Of a stretch of 64,000 nt of DNA, positions 54,377 to 62,204 are shown in pieces. The stretch is from Paeniglutamicibacter gangotriensis Lz1y (GTDB taxonomy: Bacteria > Actinomycetota > Actinomycetes > Actinomycetales > Micrococcaceae). A model generated the notes under the pieces. The model had not been told where the DNA came from. It saw only the letters and a list, made by a program, of their open reading frames with translations, and did not search any database. A program made the translations under genes and the position numbers. The DNA is taken from positions 62,001 to 126,000 of the forward strand of contig NZ_AOCK01000010.1 in the NCBI RefSeq assembly GCF_000348945.1, given 5' to 3'. Within the stretch, counting starts at the first letter, position 1; the number at the start of each line of letters is the position of its first letter.

Positions 54377-55220
54377 AATTATCTGGGGCCTCGGAACCTC
54401 TCATGTACCCTCGATCGGTGCGGCGATGGACAACGAAAAGGCTCAAGACGAATACTGGAAACCGCTGTTCGACGGCTACGCTCCCGCCAGGGAATGGATG
54501 GCCGAGAACACCCCGGACGTAGCCGTCATTATCTATAACGACCATGCCAACGCGCTGGGATTGGAAATGATCCCAACGTTCGCCATCGGGACGGACGACC
54601 ATTTCAACGTAGCGGACGAAGGGTACGGTCCACGCAAGGTACCCAACGTTCGCGGCCATGCAGAAATGTCTGAACATATTTTGGTGCAGCTGGTGAACGA
54701 CGGGTTCGACATGACTGTATGCCAGGAACTCGACGTCGATCACGGACTGACCGTTCCGCTGTCCGTGTATTGCCCCGAACCAGGTGAGCAATGGCCATGC
54801 CAGGTCATCCCCATTCTGGTCAATGTCCTGCAATACCCTCAGCCCACGGCTCAGCGTTGCCTGGCACTTGGCGAAGCGCTGGGCCGGGCCATCCGCTCGT
54901 TCCCAGGCGACCTCAAAGTTGCGGTCTTCGGTACCGGCGGAATGTCCCACCAATTATCCGGCGCACGTGCCGGGCTCATCAACGAAAAATTCGACAGAGA
55001 GTTCTTACGGGACATCAAAGAGAACCCGGAACGACTAGCCGCCCTGACCCGAGAGGACTACATTCGCGAAGCAGGCTCGGAAGGCCTGGAAATGATCATG
55101 TGGTTGATCATGCGCGGAGCCATCGGTGATGACATCGAGCGCGTTCATGAGACCTACCATGTGCCGGCGTCCAACACGGCAGCGGCGCTGACACTATTTG
55201 CCCCGGTCACGGCATCATGA
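54369..55220 (+). CDS. ligB: Protocatechuate/gallate 4,5-dioxygenase beta subunit, LigB type
   Basis: The class III extradiol catalytic subunit, 283 residues from the TTG at 54369. By comparison with Sphingobium LigB (His12, His61, Glu242 ligands; His195 acid/base), the residues here are His12 (SHVPSIG), His59 (YNDHANAL), Glu241 and His194 (GMSHQL), with the 194-241 spacing conserved. It cleaves between C4 and C5 of protocatechuate or gallate. LigAB type cleavage is uncommon in actinobacteria, where 3,4-cleavage by PcaGH predominates, although Arthrobacter keyseri has a 4,5-pathway. Confidence 0.92.
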   Translation: MTEIIWGLGTSHVPSIGAAMDNEKAQDEYWKPLFDGYAPAREWMAENTPDVAVIIYNDHANALGLEMIPTFAIGTDDHFNVADEGYGPRKVPNVRGHAEMSEHILVQLVNDGFDMTVCQELDVDHGLTVPLSVYCPEPGEQWPCQVIPILVNVLQYPQPTAQRCLALGEALGRAIRSFPGDLKVAVFGTGGMSHQLSGARAGLINEKFDREFLRDIKENPERLAALTREDYIREAGSEGLEMIMWLIMRGAIGDDIERVHETYHVPASNTAAALTLFAPVTAS

Positions 55221-56560
55221 ATCAGGGGAGAGGGAGCTGGCCCATGGAAGAAACACTGCGGGTAGAGACGAAGAACGGTTCGGCGCCCACAGCGAAGGCT
55301 CGAAGAAAAGTACTGGTGGCGAGTCTCGTCGGAACCGCCATCGAATGGTACGACTTCTTTATCTACGGTGCCGCAGCAGCGTTGGTCTTCGGACCCCAGT
55401 TCTTCCCGTCAGAGGACCCGCTTGCCGGAACCCTTGCTGCATTCGCTACCTTTGCCGTTGGCTTCATTGCCCGACCCATCGGTGGAGTAGTGATGGGTCA
55501 CTTCGGTGACCGTGTAGGACGCAGGCAGATGCTCTTGCTTTCGATGCTGATGATGGGCGGAGCAACAGTTGCCATCGGCTTGCTGCCTAATCACGCGGCA
55601 ATAGGCATTTGGGCGCCCATACTCCTGGTGACCCTTCGATTCGTGCAGGGTTTGGGCGTTGGTGGGGAATGGGGAGGCGCAGTCCTGATGGCTGTGGAGT
55701 ACTCCCCGAAGAACAAGCGCGCACTCTATGGGGCGTTCCCCCAAATGGGTCTGCCGATCGGTATCATTGCCGCAAATCTAGTCTTCGTCGTTGTCGCCAA
55801 TATGACGAGTCCGGAAATGTTCAACGCCTGGGGATGGCGGATTCCCTTCCTACTCAGTGGTGCATTGGTTGGCGTCGCTCTCTACATTCGGTACAGCATT
55901 GAGGAATCACCGGTATTCGAAACTGCCCGTAAAGAAGAGAACGTTGCGCGCAATCCGCTGGGACTGCTCTTTCGGGAACATTTGTGGACAGTTTTGTTGG
56001 CTGGAGCGATTTCGATTGCCGCACCAGCCATCGGATACATCTACTCCGTGTATCTGCTGTCATACGGCACCAGTCAACTGGAGCTCACCCGCAATACCAT
56101 GCTGGGAATCATCATCATTGGCGCAGTCATTCACCTGGTGACCGTTTACCTAGGTGCCGTGCTGGCGGACAAGTTCACACAGAAAAAGGTATTCGTAGCA
56201 GGCGCGATTCTGGTGTGCCTGTGGGCGTTCCCGTTCTTCTGGATGGTGGATACCGCGTCGCCAGTGAATATCGTCATTGGTGTCACCGGAATCCTCATTG
56301 CGCAATCACTGATGGCCGGCCCGCAAGCGGCCTTGATTGCCGAACTATTTCCCACCGAGGTGCGTTACAGCGGCGCATCGGTGTCCTACCAAATTGGCTC
56401 CATCTTGGGCGGTGGCTTCATGCCAATGATCGCTATTGGCCTGTTCGCAGCATTCGGCACTTTGACGCCCATCTCGGTGTACCTGCTGGGTCTGGGCGTC
56501 ATCAGTCTGCTGGGAATATTGACGCTTCGCATTGGACGCTATTCAGCATCCGCGTACTAG
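55217..56560 (+). CDS. MFS aromatic-acid/H+ symporter, MHS family
   Basis: A 447-residue carrier with about 12 hydrophobic segments. The MHS hallmarks are ATAIEWYDFFIYG-like GTAIEWYDFFIYG near TM1, GGVVMGHFGDRVGRR between TM2 and TM3, and RFVQGLGVGGEWGGA in TM4. Relatives import shikimate, protocatechuate or other carboxylates. The ATG at 55217 overlaps the ligB stop; ATG 55244, with AGGGAG upstream, is an alternative start. It likely imports the island's aromatic acid substrate. Confidence 0.88.
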   Translation: MNQGRGSWPMEETLRVETKNGSAPTAKARRKVLVASLVGTAIEWYDFFIYGAAAALVFGPQFFPSEDPLAGTLAAFATFAVGFIARPIGGVVMGHFGDRVGRRQMLLLSMLMMGGATVAIGLLPNHAAIGIWAPILLVTLRFVQGLGVGGEWGGAVLMAVEYSPKNKRALYGAFPQMGLPIGIIAANLVFVVVANMTSPEMFNAWGWRIPFLLSGALVGVALYIRYSIEESPVFETARKEENVARNPLGLLFREHLWTVLLAGAISIAAPAIGYIYSVYLLSYGTSQLELTRNTMLGIIIIGAVIHLVTVYLGAVLADKFTQKKVFVAGAILVCLWAFPFFWMVDTASPVNIVIGVTGILIAQSLMAGPQAALIAELFPTEVRYSGASVSYQIGSILGGGFMPMIAIGLFAAFGTLTPISVYLLGLGVISLLGILTLRIGRYSASAY

Positions 56561-56592
56561 GAATAGTGCCGGCGCATGAGAAGGAGAAGTAA

Positions 56593-57303
56593 TTGAGTAC
56601 TTTTGTTTTGGTTTCAGGTGCCTGGCACGGTGGCTGGTGCTGGGATCGGGTCGAACCGATCTTGCGGCAAGCCGGGCACCGAGTCATCGCCCCGACCCTG
56701 ACGGGAATATCGGATCGCGCACACCTGATGAATCCTGCCGTGGGGCTCGATACGCATATCAACGACGTGGTTCAGCTGCTGGATCACCATGATCTCAGTG
56801 ACGTGATTCTGGTGGGCCATAGCTATGCAGGACAGGTCATTACCGGAGTTGCCGATCAACGCCCTGAACGGTTGGCCCGCAGGGTTTATCTGGATGCTTT
56901 CATCGGCGACGGGCGTCCAGCCATTGAGCTCCTGCCAGCAGAAATTTCGGTTCACTATCGGGAATCTGTTGCCGAGAGTGGATTCGGCTGGCTGATCCCT
57001 GGCCGCTCGTTGGAGGTCTTGGGGGTCACCAGCCCGACGGACTTAGAATGGCTGACCCCACGGCTTACCCCGCATCCATGGAAGACCTATACGGACGTGC
57101 TCAATGTCCACGGGCATCAACAGCAGGTTCCTGCAGAGTTCATTGAGTGTGTCGACTGGATGCGAGTTTTCCGCCCCTACGCAGAACTCGCCGCCAGCCT
57201 GGGCTGGCCCGTACACGAAATACAGACAGGCCATGAGGCCATGGTGACGGCACCCGACGAGCTGGCCTCGATCTTCTTACAGATCCTGGAAAGCAGTCGC
57301 TGA
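56593..57303 (+). CDS. Alpha/beta-hydrolase, esterase-like
   Basis: 236 residues from a TTG start behind AAGGAG. FVLVSGAWHGGWCWDRV forms the oxyanion region, GHSYAGQVI the nucleophile elbow (Ser), and IQTGHEAMV the catalytic His. The closest types are EstC-like and plant methylesterase-like enzymes. In this operon it could hydrolyse an aromatic methyl ester (e.g. of gallate) or the lactone 2-pyrone-4,6-dicarboxylate; both are speculative. Confidence 0.82.
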   Translation: MSTFVLVSGAWHGGWCWDRVEPILRQAGHRVIAPTLTGISDRAHLMNPAVGLDTHINDVVQLLDHHDLSDVILVGHSYAGQVITGVADQRPERLARRVYLDAFIGDGRPAIELLPAEISVHYRESVAESGFGWLIPGRSLEVLGVTSPTDLEWLTPRLTPHPWKTYTDVLNVHGHQQQVPAEFIECVDWMRVFRPYAELAASLGWPVHEIQTGHEAMVTAPDELASIFLQILESSR

Positions 57304-57362
57304 ACCAATAGCGAATACGTCCTCACCTCGGTCGTCGCCTAGAAGAGAAAGTAGCGAAAATC

Positions 57363-57638
57363 ATGGAATTTCTTGTTCGTTTCGAAACCACCCTTCCACC
57401 GGGCATGGATAGCGAAGAAGTGGGGCGTTTGAAGACCAACGAACGCAAGCGTGCCACCGAGCTTCGTCAAGAGGGCAAACTGGTCCGTCTGTGGCGTGTA
57501 CCCGGCAGGCGAGCCGTCGTTGGCCTCTGGAAAGCAGCGAGCACCACTGAGCTCCATGAGGCCATCGCCTCCCTTCCTCAATTCCCGTGGATGGATGTGA
57601 CAGTGGAACCCTTGGCACTGCATCCGCAGGAACTCTAG
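57363..57638 (+). CDS. Muconolactone-isomerase-family protein
   Basis: A 91-residue ferredoxin-like protein resembling CatC: MEFLVRFETTLPPGM at the start, GKLVRLWRVPGRRAVVGLWKA in the centre, and LPQFPWMDVTVEPLALHP at the end. CatC moves a double bond in muconolactone, an ortho-pathway intermediate. There are no other ortho-pathway genes here, so it may have a new task, such as tautomerising 4-oxalomesaconate between its keto and enol forms before the hydratase. It starts three bases before the SDR in the same operon. Confidence 0.82.
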   Translation: MEFLVRFETTLPPGMDSEEVGRLKTNERKRATELRQEGKLVRLWRVPGRRAVVGLWKAASTTELHEAIASLPQFPWMDVTVEPLALHPQEL

Positions 57639-57641
57639 CCA

Positions 57642-58382
57642 ATGACCAGCCACTCAGAACGGACAGCGATTGTCACCGGTGCCGCCGGCGGATTGGGGCG
57701 AGCACTGGTCACGAAACTGGCGCGCGTCGGAATTCATGTAATGGCGCTGGACCGGGTGGGAAAAATACCACGAGACGTGGATGTCCTCCCAAACGTCCAC
57801 TGGATCGAATGCGATGTCACAGATGGTGCTGCCGTCGAGACGACCATCCAACACATCGCCGATTTACGCGGTGGGATCGACATCCTCGTCAATAACGCCG
57901 GCCTCTTGAGCGGTCACCGGCCCCTGGAAGTTATTGATGCACAAGAAATGCGTCAGTACTTTGAAGTCAATGCCGTTGGTCCGTTGCTGATGGTGCAGTC
58001 CTGTTTGCCCTACCTGAGGGACAGCACACACCGGGGCAGGATCGTCAATGTGGCGTCTCGAACGTTTTTCACCGGCGCTCCTGGACGACTTGCCTACGTG
58101 GCGAGCAAAGGCGCCTTGATCGGAATGACCAGGGTCATGGCCAATGAACTGGGCGAACACGGGATCACCGTCAACGCCGCGATTCCGTCCCAGATCGCGA
58201 CCCCGGGCACGCGCGAGCACTCCTCTGAAGAAAGCTTCAGCAGCACCATGCAGCGGCAGGCACTCAAGGAATTCGTTACACCGGAGGACTTCGCCGGGTT
58301 GGTGGCTTTCCTGGTCTCCCCAGAGGCCCGGATGGTGACCGGGCAAAGCATCGTTTGCGACGGCGGCGCGGTCATGCGCTGA
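57642..58382 (+). CDS. Short-chain dehydrogenase/reductase
   Basis: 246 residues with TGAAGGLGRA (cofactor site), VNNAGLL, the catalytic Ser in NVASRTFF, Tyr-x-x-x-Lys as YVASK, and the C-terminal QSIVCDGGAVMR. It lies in the middle of the ring-cleavage operon, starting three bases after the muconolactone-isomerase-like gene. It could oxidise the ring-fission semialdehyde in place of the missing LigC-type dehydrogenase, or act on a side chain or alcohol. Neither is shown by the sequence. Confidence 0.85.
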   Translation: MTSHSERTAIVTGAAGGLGRALVTKLARVGIHVMALDRVGKIPRDVDVLPNVHWIECDVTDGAAVETTIQHIADLRGGIDILVNNAGLLSGHRPLEVIDAQEMRQYFEVNAVGPLLMVQSCLPYLRDSTHRGRIVNVASRTFFTGAPGRLAYVASKGALIGMTRVMANELGEHGITVNAAIPSQIATPGTREHSSEESFSSTMQRQALKEFVTPEDFAGLVAFLVSPEARMVTGQSIVCDGGAVMR

Positions 58383-58420
58383 CCGTGGAGAAAAATTCGA
58401 ACCTACGAAAGGCGGACCTC

Positions 58421-59149
58421 ATGTCCACTAAAGGCAAAAAGAGCTTAGTAGTATTTAGCGCCCACTCCGGAGACTTCGTGTGGCGGGCCGGGGGAGCCAT
58501 CGCCACGGCCGTGGCCCAGGGCCATCGAGCACATGTCATCTGCCTGAGTTTCGGCGAACGAGGCGAATCTCAGGGCCTGTGGAAGCAACCGGGCATGGAC
58601 ATCGAAACTGTCAGGGCTATTCGTCGGGAGGAGGCACAAAAAGCAGCAGACATCCTCGGAGCGAGCATTGATTTCCTTGATCTGGGGGATTACCCCTTGT
58701 CGATAGATGATCAAGCGTTCGACACCATCGTGGACCTGCTGCGCGCGGCGAACCCGGACAGCATCATGACCCACGTGGCCAATGACCCCTACAATCGCGA
58801 TCACAACTTGGCGCACGAAACGTTGCTCAAGGCCCGCATGGTTGCGCAGGCCCAAGGAAACAAGACCAAGCATCCACCGATTGGAGCACCCCAGGTTCTG
58901 ATGTTTGAACCTCACCAGTCTGAAATGTGTGGATTCGTCCCCGGGCTGCTTCTGGACATCACCGATGTCTACGAGAAGAAGAGTGCGGCGATGAATGTGA
59001 TGTCGGCACAGAGCCACCTCATCGACTACTACCAGGACCTTGCCGTGCGCAGAGGCGTCCAAGCGGTACGTAATGGGGGAGCCAAATCAATCCGTTACGC
59101 CGAAGCGCATCAAATGCTCTTCCCCACGGTGCGCTCGGCAGTCCTATGA
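58421..59149 (+). CDS. galB: 4-Oxalomesaconate hydratase, GalB-like (PIG-L family)
   Basis: 242 residues from the ATG at 58421 (GAAAGGCGG upstream; an earlier ATG at 58355 is inside the SDR gene). It is a PIG-L/LmbE-type zinc protein, with FSAHSGDFVWRAGG at the site where deacetylases have AHPDD (His15, Asp18) and NDPYNRDHNLAH (His128, His132). This variant pattern fits GalB, the hydratase of gallate catabolism, which converts 4-oxalomesaconate to 4-carboxy-4-hydroxy-2-oxoadipate. It overlaps the aldolase gene by ATGA. Confidence 0.82.
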   Translation: MSTKGKKSLVVFSAHSGDFVWRAGGAIATAVAQGHRAHVICLSFGERGESQGLWKQPGMDIETVRAIRREEAQKAADILGASIDFLDLGDYPLSIDDQAFDTIVDLLRAANPDSIMTHVANDPYNRDHNLAHETLLKARMVAQAQGNKTKHPPIGAPQVLMFEPHQSEMCGFVPGLLLDITDVYEKKSAAMNVMSAQSHLIDYYQDLAVRRGVQAVRNGGAKSIRYAEAHQMLFPTVRSAVL

Positions 59150-59850
59150 ACCACGTCATCGTTCAGAACATTGCCACACCAGACCAATGGGCAGTTGAAA
59201 AACTGTTGAGCCTGGGAGTCTCAACGACGCATGAAGCCATGGGCAAACGTGGGCTAGTTGACCCCGTACTCAGACCCATTTATCCCGGTGCACGCGTGGC
59301 CGGACGCGCGGTCACCGTGCTGAGCCATCCCGGGGACAATCTGATGATCCATGCCGCGATAGAACAGTGTGAAACGGGGGACATCCTCGTGGTCACGACG
59401 ACTTCGCCTTCTGTCGATGGCATGTTCGGGGACCTCTTTGCGACGTCGCTGCAGGCTCGAGGGGTGAGGGGACTGGTGATCAATGCCGGGGTCCGGGATA
59501 TCCACGATCTACGCGAGATGGGGTTTCCTGTGTGGTCCAAGGCGGTTCACGCGCAAGGAACAGCCAAGCGGAACCCGGGGTCTGTCAATGTGCCGGTAGT
59601 CCTTCCGGGTGTCAACGTCTTCCCCGGAGACGTCATTGTTGCCGATGATGACGGAGTCGTGGTGGTGCCCAGGGCCGAAGCAACCCAGGTAGCGCAGGCC
59701 GCATCGGTACGGAACGACGCTGAATTGGAAAAGAAGAAGAAATTCTCCGAGGGAATTCTGGGACTCGATCTTTATGGATTGCGGCAAGTGCTCGAAGACC
59801 TTGGCGTGCGCTATGTTGAATCCGAGGAAGCTGAAGACGGAAAACCATGA
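59146..59850 (+). CDS. ligK: 4-Carboxy-4-hydroxy-2-oxoadipate aldolase, GalC/LigK type
   Basis: A class II aldolase of the RraA-like HMG/CHA aldolase family, 234 residues. HPGDNLMIHAAI supplies the Gly-Asn substrate loop, and NAGVRDIHDL has the Arg117-Asp118 pair matching the Arg123/Asp124 pair of this family. It cleaves 4-carboxy-4-hydroxy-2-oxoadipate to pyruvate and oxaloacetate, ending the pathway. A C-terminal helix (DLYGLRQVLEDLGVRYVE) is typical of LigK/HMG aldolases. It overlaps galB, so the two last steps are coupled. Confidence 0.9.
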   Translation: MNHVIVQNIATPDQWAVEKLLSLGVSTTHEAMGKRGLVDPVLRPIYPGARVAGRAVTVLSHPGDNLMIHAAIEQCETGDILVVTTTSPSVDGMFGDLFATSLQARGVRGLVINAGVRDIHDLREMGFPVWSKAVHAQGTAKRNPGSVNVPVVLPGVNVFPGDVIVADDDGVVVVPRAEATQVAQAASVRNDAELEKKKKFSEGILGLDLYGLRQVLEDLGVRYVESEEAEDGKP

Positions 59851-59874
59851 GACTTCTTCACGGGCAGATGATGG

Positions 59875-61425
59875 GTGACTGATTTGGGACCTGCAGATGA
59901 CGGTTTGTCATTGAACCATGCGGACTTATGGGATGAAGCGCCCATAGGGATGGCGCTGCTGCGTGCCGACGGCACAATCCAAAAACTCAACCATGCTGGC
60001 CAACGCATTCTCAACGAAACATCAGATGATGGTGGAGGGTTGCGCTTTGACCTGACCCACCGCCGGGATACCGCAACACCTCACGGATTGGTCAGCTGGT
60101 CGGAAAGCCGGCATGCCAAAAATGGCGCCATCATCGAATTGTCCTGTCGCTCCGAACCGATGGAGGGCGGCTATTCACTGGTCTTTGAAGACGTCACTCA
60201 GCGCCGGCGCAGGGATCGCAGGGCAGCGGCGGTGGCGAGGATCGCCGCGGAACTTATCTCGGACCGTTCGCTTTCCTCGGTCTTGACCGCGTTGGCCTAT
60301 GAAATTTTGAAAGCTGACGGACTGGCCGGGGTCCAAATATTAACCGGCGATGCCGACTCCGGAAATTTACGGGTGCTGGGGATGGCCGGGTTCACCTCGC
60401 TCACCGGCGAACGATTCCTTGAGCGGCTCATGGAGTGCAAGCAGCGTGGTGCCCGTCTCTGCATGTTCGAAGTCATGGAATCCAGTCGCCTAGCGGTCAT
60501 GCCGCACCGGTATGCCGAAGTGATGTCGGATCCGGCGTGGGAACCGATGCATGAGGTCCTGCGGTTTCCGGTGTGGGATGCCTTCGCATCGCTGCCCATC
60601 ATTGTTCGCAACCAAACCATTGGGATCCTAAACCTGTATCTAGCCCCTGGCCTGAGTGTTGACAACGAGGATCTGGAGTTCTTTTCCACCATGGCGGTGC
60701 AAGCCGGTGTTGCCTTGGACTACGCGGCATTGCTGGAAAGCGAGCGGCGTTCGGCCGAGAAGGCCGAACGCCAGCGGCTGGCCCGGGACCTGCATGATTC
60801 CGTCGTGCAGGGTGCCTTCTCCATGCGCATGCAAGTACAGGCCCTCAAGGTGCTCACCGGCAGCGGAGAACTACTGGCCAACCGGAAGAAGATCGATACG
60901 ATCGCCGGGGAACTCGAGGAGATCTCCGGTGCGGTATTGAGCGACCTACGTAACCTCGTCCACAGAACAAAACCGGTCGCATTAATCGACAAGGGACTGG
61001 GCGCAGCACTACGTACCCTGGTGGCGAGCACTTCTCGACGGACCGGGATCGATGTTCAGATGCGGATTTCGGGGGAACTCGATCACCTCGGCCTTCCCAT
61101 GGCGGAGGACATCTATTTCATCGTTTCGGAAGCCATCCATAATGCCGTGAAACACTCTTCCACCGACCGCATTGACGTACTAGTCAACGCGTTCGAAAGC
61201 ACCGATAGTTTGCGCATCGTGATCAAAGACTTTGGTACCGCCTCGAACCGGCCCACTGGCGCTGGCACGGGTGATGGCATGTCTGGGAGGGGGATAGCCT
61301 TCATGAAGCAGCGGGCAAAAAACTGGAATGGCCTATTGGAGATAGTCTTCGATGAGGTGCACGGAACCACCGTTAGCTTGGAAATGCCATCGGCATCGGA
61401 AGAACATAGATGGGGCAGGGCATGA
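59875..61425 (+). CDS. PAS-GAF histidine kinase of the NarL/DesK type
   Basis: 516 residues from GTG 59875, without transmembrane segments, so a cytoplasmic sensor. Domains: PAS (about 18-110), GAF (about 125-285), HisKA_3 with the phospho-acceptor His307 in RLARDLHDSVVQG (about 297-365), and HATPase with EAIHNAVKHSS and GRGIAFMKQRA (about 400-505). It begins 24 bases after the aldolase gene and overlaps the response-regulator gene by ATGA. A cytoplasmic PAS-GAF sensor could bind a pathway substrate or sense redox. Confidence 0.9.
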   Translation: MTDLGPADDGLSLNHADLWDEAPIGMALLRADGTIQKLNHAGQRILNETSDDGGGLRFDLTHRRDTATPHGLVSWSESRHAKNGAIIELSCRSEPMEGGYSLVFEDVTQRRRRDRRAAAVARIAAELISDRSLSSVLTALAYEILKADGLAGVQILTGDADSGNLRVLGMAGFTSLTGERFLERLMECKQRGARLCMFEVMESSRLAVMPHRYAEVMSDPAWEPMHEVLRFPVWDAFASLPIIVRNQTIGILNLYLAPGLSVDNEDLEFFSTMAVQAGVALDYAALLESERRSAEKAERQRLARDLHDSVVQGAFSMRMQVQALKVLTGSGELLANRKKIDTIAGELEEISGAVLSDLRNLVHRTKPVALIDKGLGAALRTLVASTSRRTGIDVQMRISGELDHLGLPMAEDIYFIVSEAIHNAVKHSSTDRIDVLVNAFESTDSLRIVIKDFGTASNRPTGAGTGDGMSGRGIAFMKQRAKNWNGLLEIVFDEVHGTTVSLEMPSASEEHRWGRA

Positions 61426-62087
61426 GCAACGAAGAATCCGCGGCGCTGAGGGTGCTGATAGTCGATGATCATGCGATCGTCAGGAGAGGCATTGCTGCCT
61501 ATCTTGAGGTACTCGACGACATCGAAACCGTCGGACAGGCCGAGAACGGCCGTGTTGCCCTCGAAAGGTTGGCCGAGCTGGCAACCTTCGAAAGCCTGCC
61601 TGACCTAGTACTCCTGGACCTGATCATGCCCGTGATGGATGGCATGAAAACCCTCAAGCAGATCAAGGAAAAGTACCCTTCGGTCAAGGTCGTGATTCTG
61701 ACCAGTTTCGGCGAACCAGAGCGTCTGCACGAAGCCCTGCGGCAAGGGGCCCGAGGCTATCTGCTCAAGGACGCCGGCCCGGAAGATGTAGCAGCGGCAA
61801 TCCGCGCGGCCGCGCGCGATGAAGTGTATATCGACCCGGCACTGGCCTTGGATCTGACCAAATCATTTGCTTCTCCGCCCACCGGCATATCAACCCTGAC
61901 CGAGCGGGAACGCGATGTGTTGGTGCTGGTGGCTGAGGGACACTCGAATCAGGACATCGCCGGAAATCTGGGCATCAGCGAGCGGACGGCCCGGACCCAC
62001 GTGAGCAATGTATTGGGTAAATTGGGTGTCAGTTCGCGCACCCAGGCCGCCCTGACTGCAGTCAACGCGGGACTCGTTTCCCCCTAA
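61422..62087 (+). CDS. NarL/LuxR-family response regulator
   Basis: 221 residues from the ATG overlapping the kinase stop. Receiver domain (about 9-130) with VDDH, phospho-acceptor Asp66 (LLDLIMP), a conserved Thr in ILTSFGEP and Lys in YLLKDAG. A C-terminal LuxR HTH (about 155-215: LTERERDVLVLVAEGHSNQDIA) follows. It probably activates the upstream aromatic operon when phosphorylated by the neighbouring kinase. This is the last island gene before the DUF418 gene. Confidence 0.92.
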   Translation: MSNEESAALRVLIVDDHAIVRRGIAAYLEVLDDIETVGQAENGRVALERLAELATFESLPDLVLLDLIMPVMDGMKTLKQIKEKYPSVKVVILTSFGEPERLHEALRQGARGYLLKDAGPEDVAAAIRAAARDEVYIDPALALDLTKSFASPPTGISTLTERERDVLVLVAEGHSNQDIAGNLGISERTARTHVSNVLGKLGVSSRTQAALTAVNAGLVSP

Positions 62088-62204
62088 CACCCCGTCGCGA
62101 CACAGGGAATCGGTCGTCGATTCGGTCAGGTGCCATGATGCCGCGGGACCTTGAAGCATATGCCGGAGACTTCGCCTTTGAGCGCGTGTGCAAGTGTGCC
62201 GGGC

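Noticed and set aside
57363-57638. Evidence for an ortho (beta-ketoadipate) pathway from the CatC-like gene
   Set aside because: No catA, catB, pcaGH, pcaB or pcaD genes are nearby; all neighbours belong to meta-cleavage.
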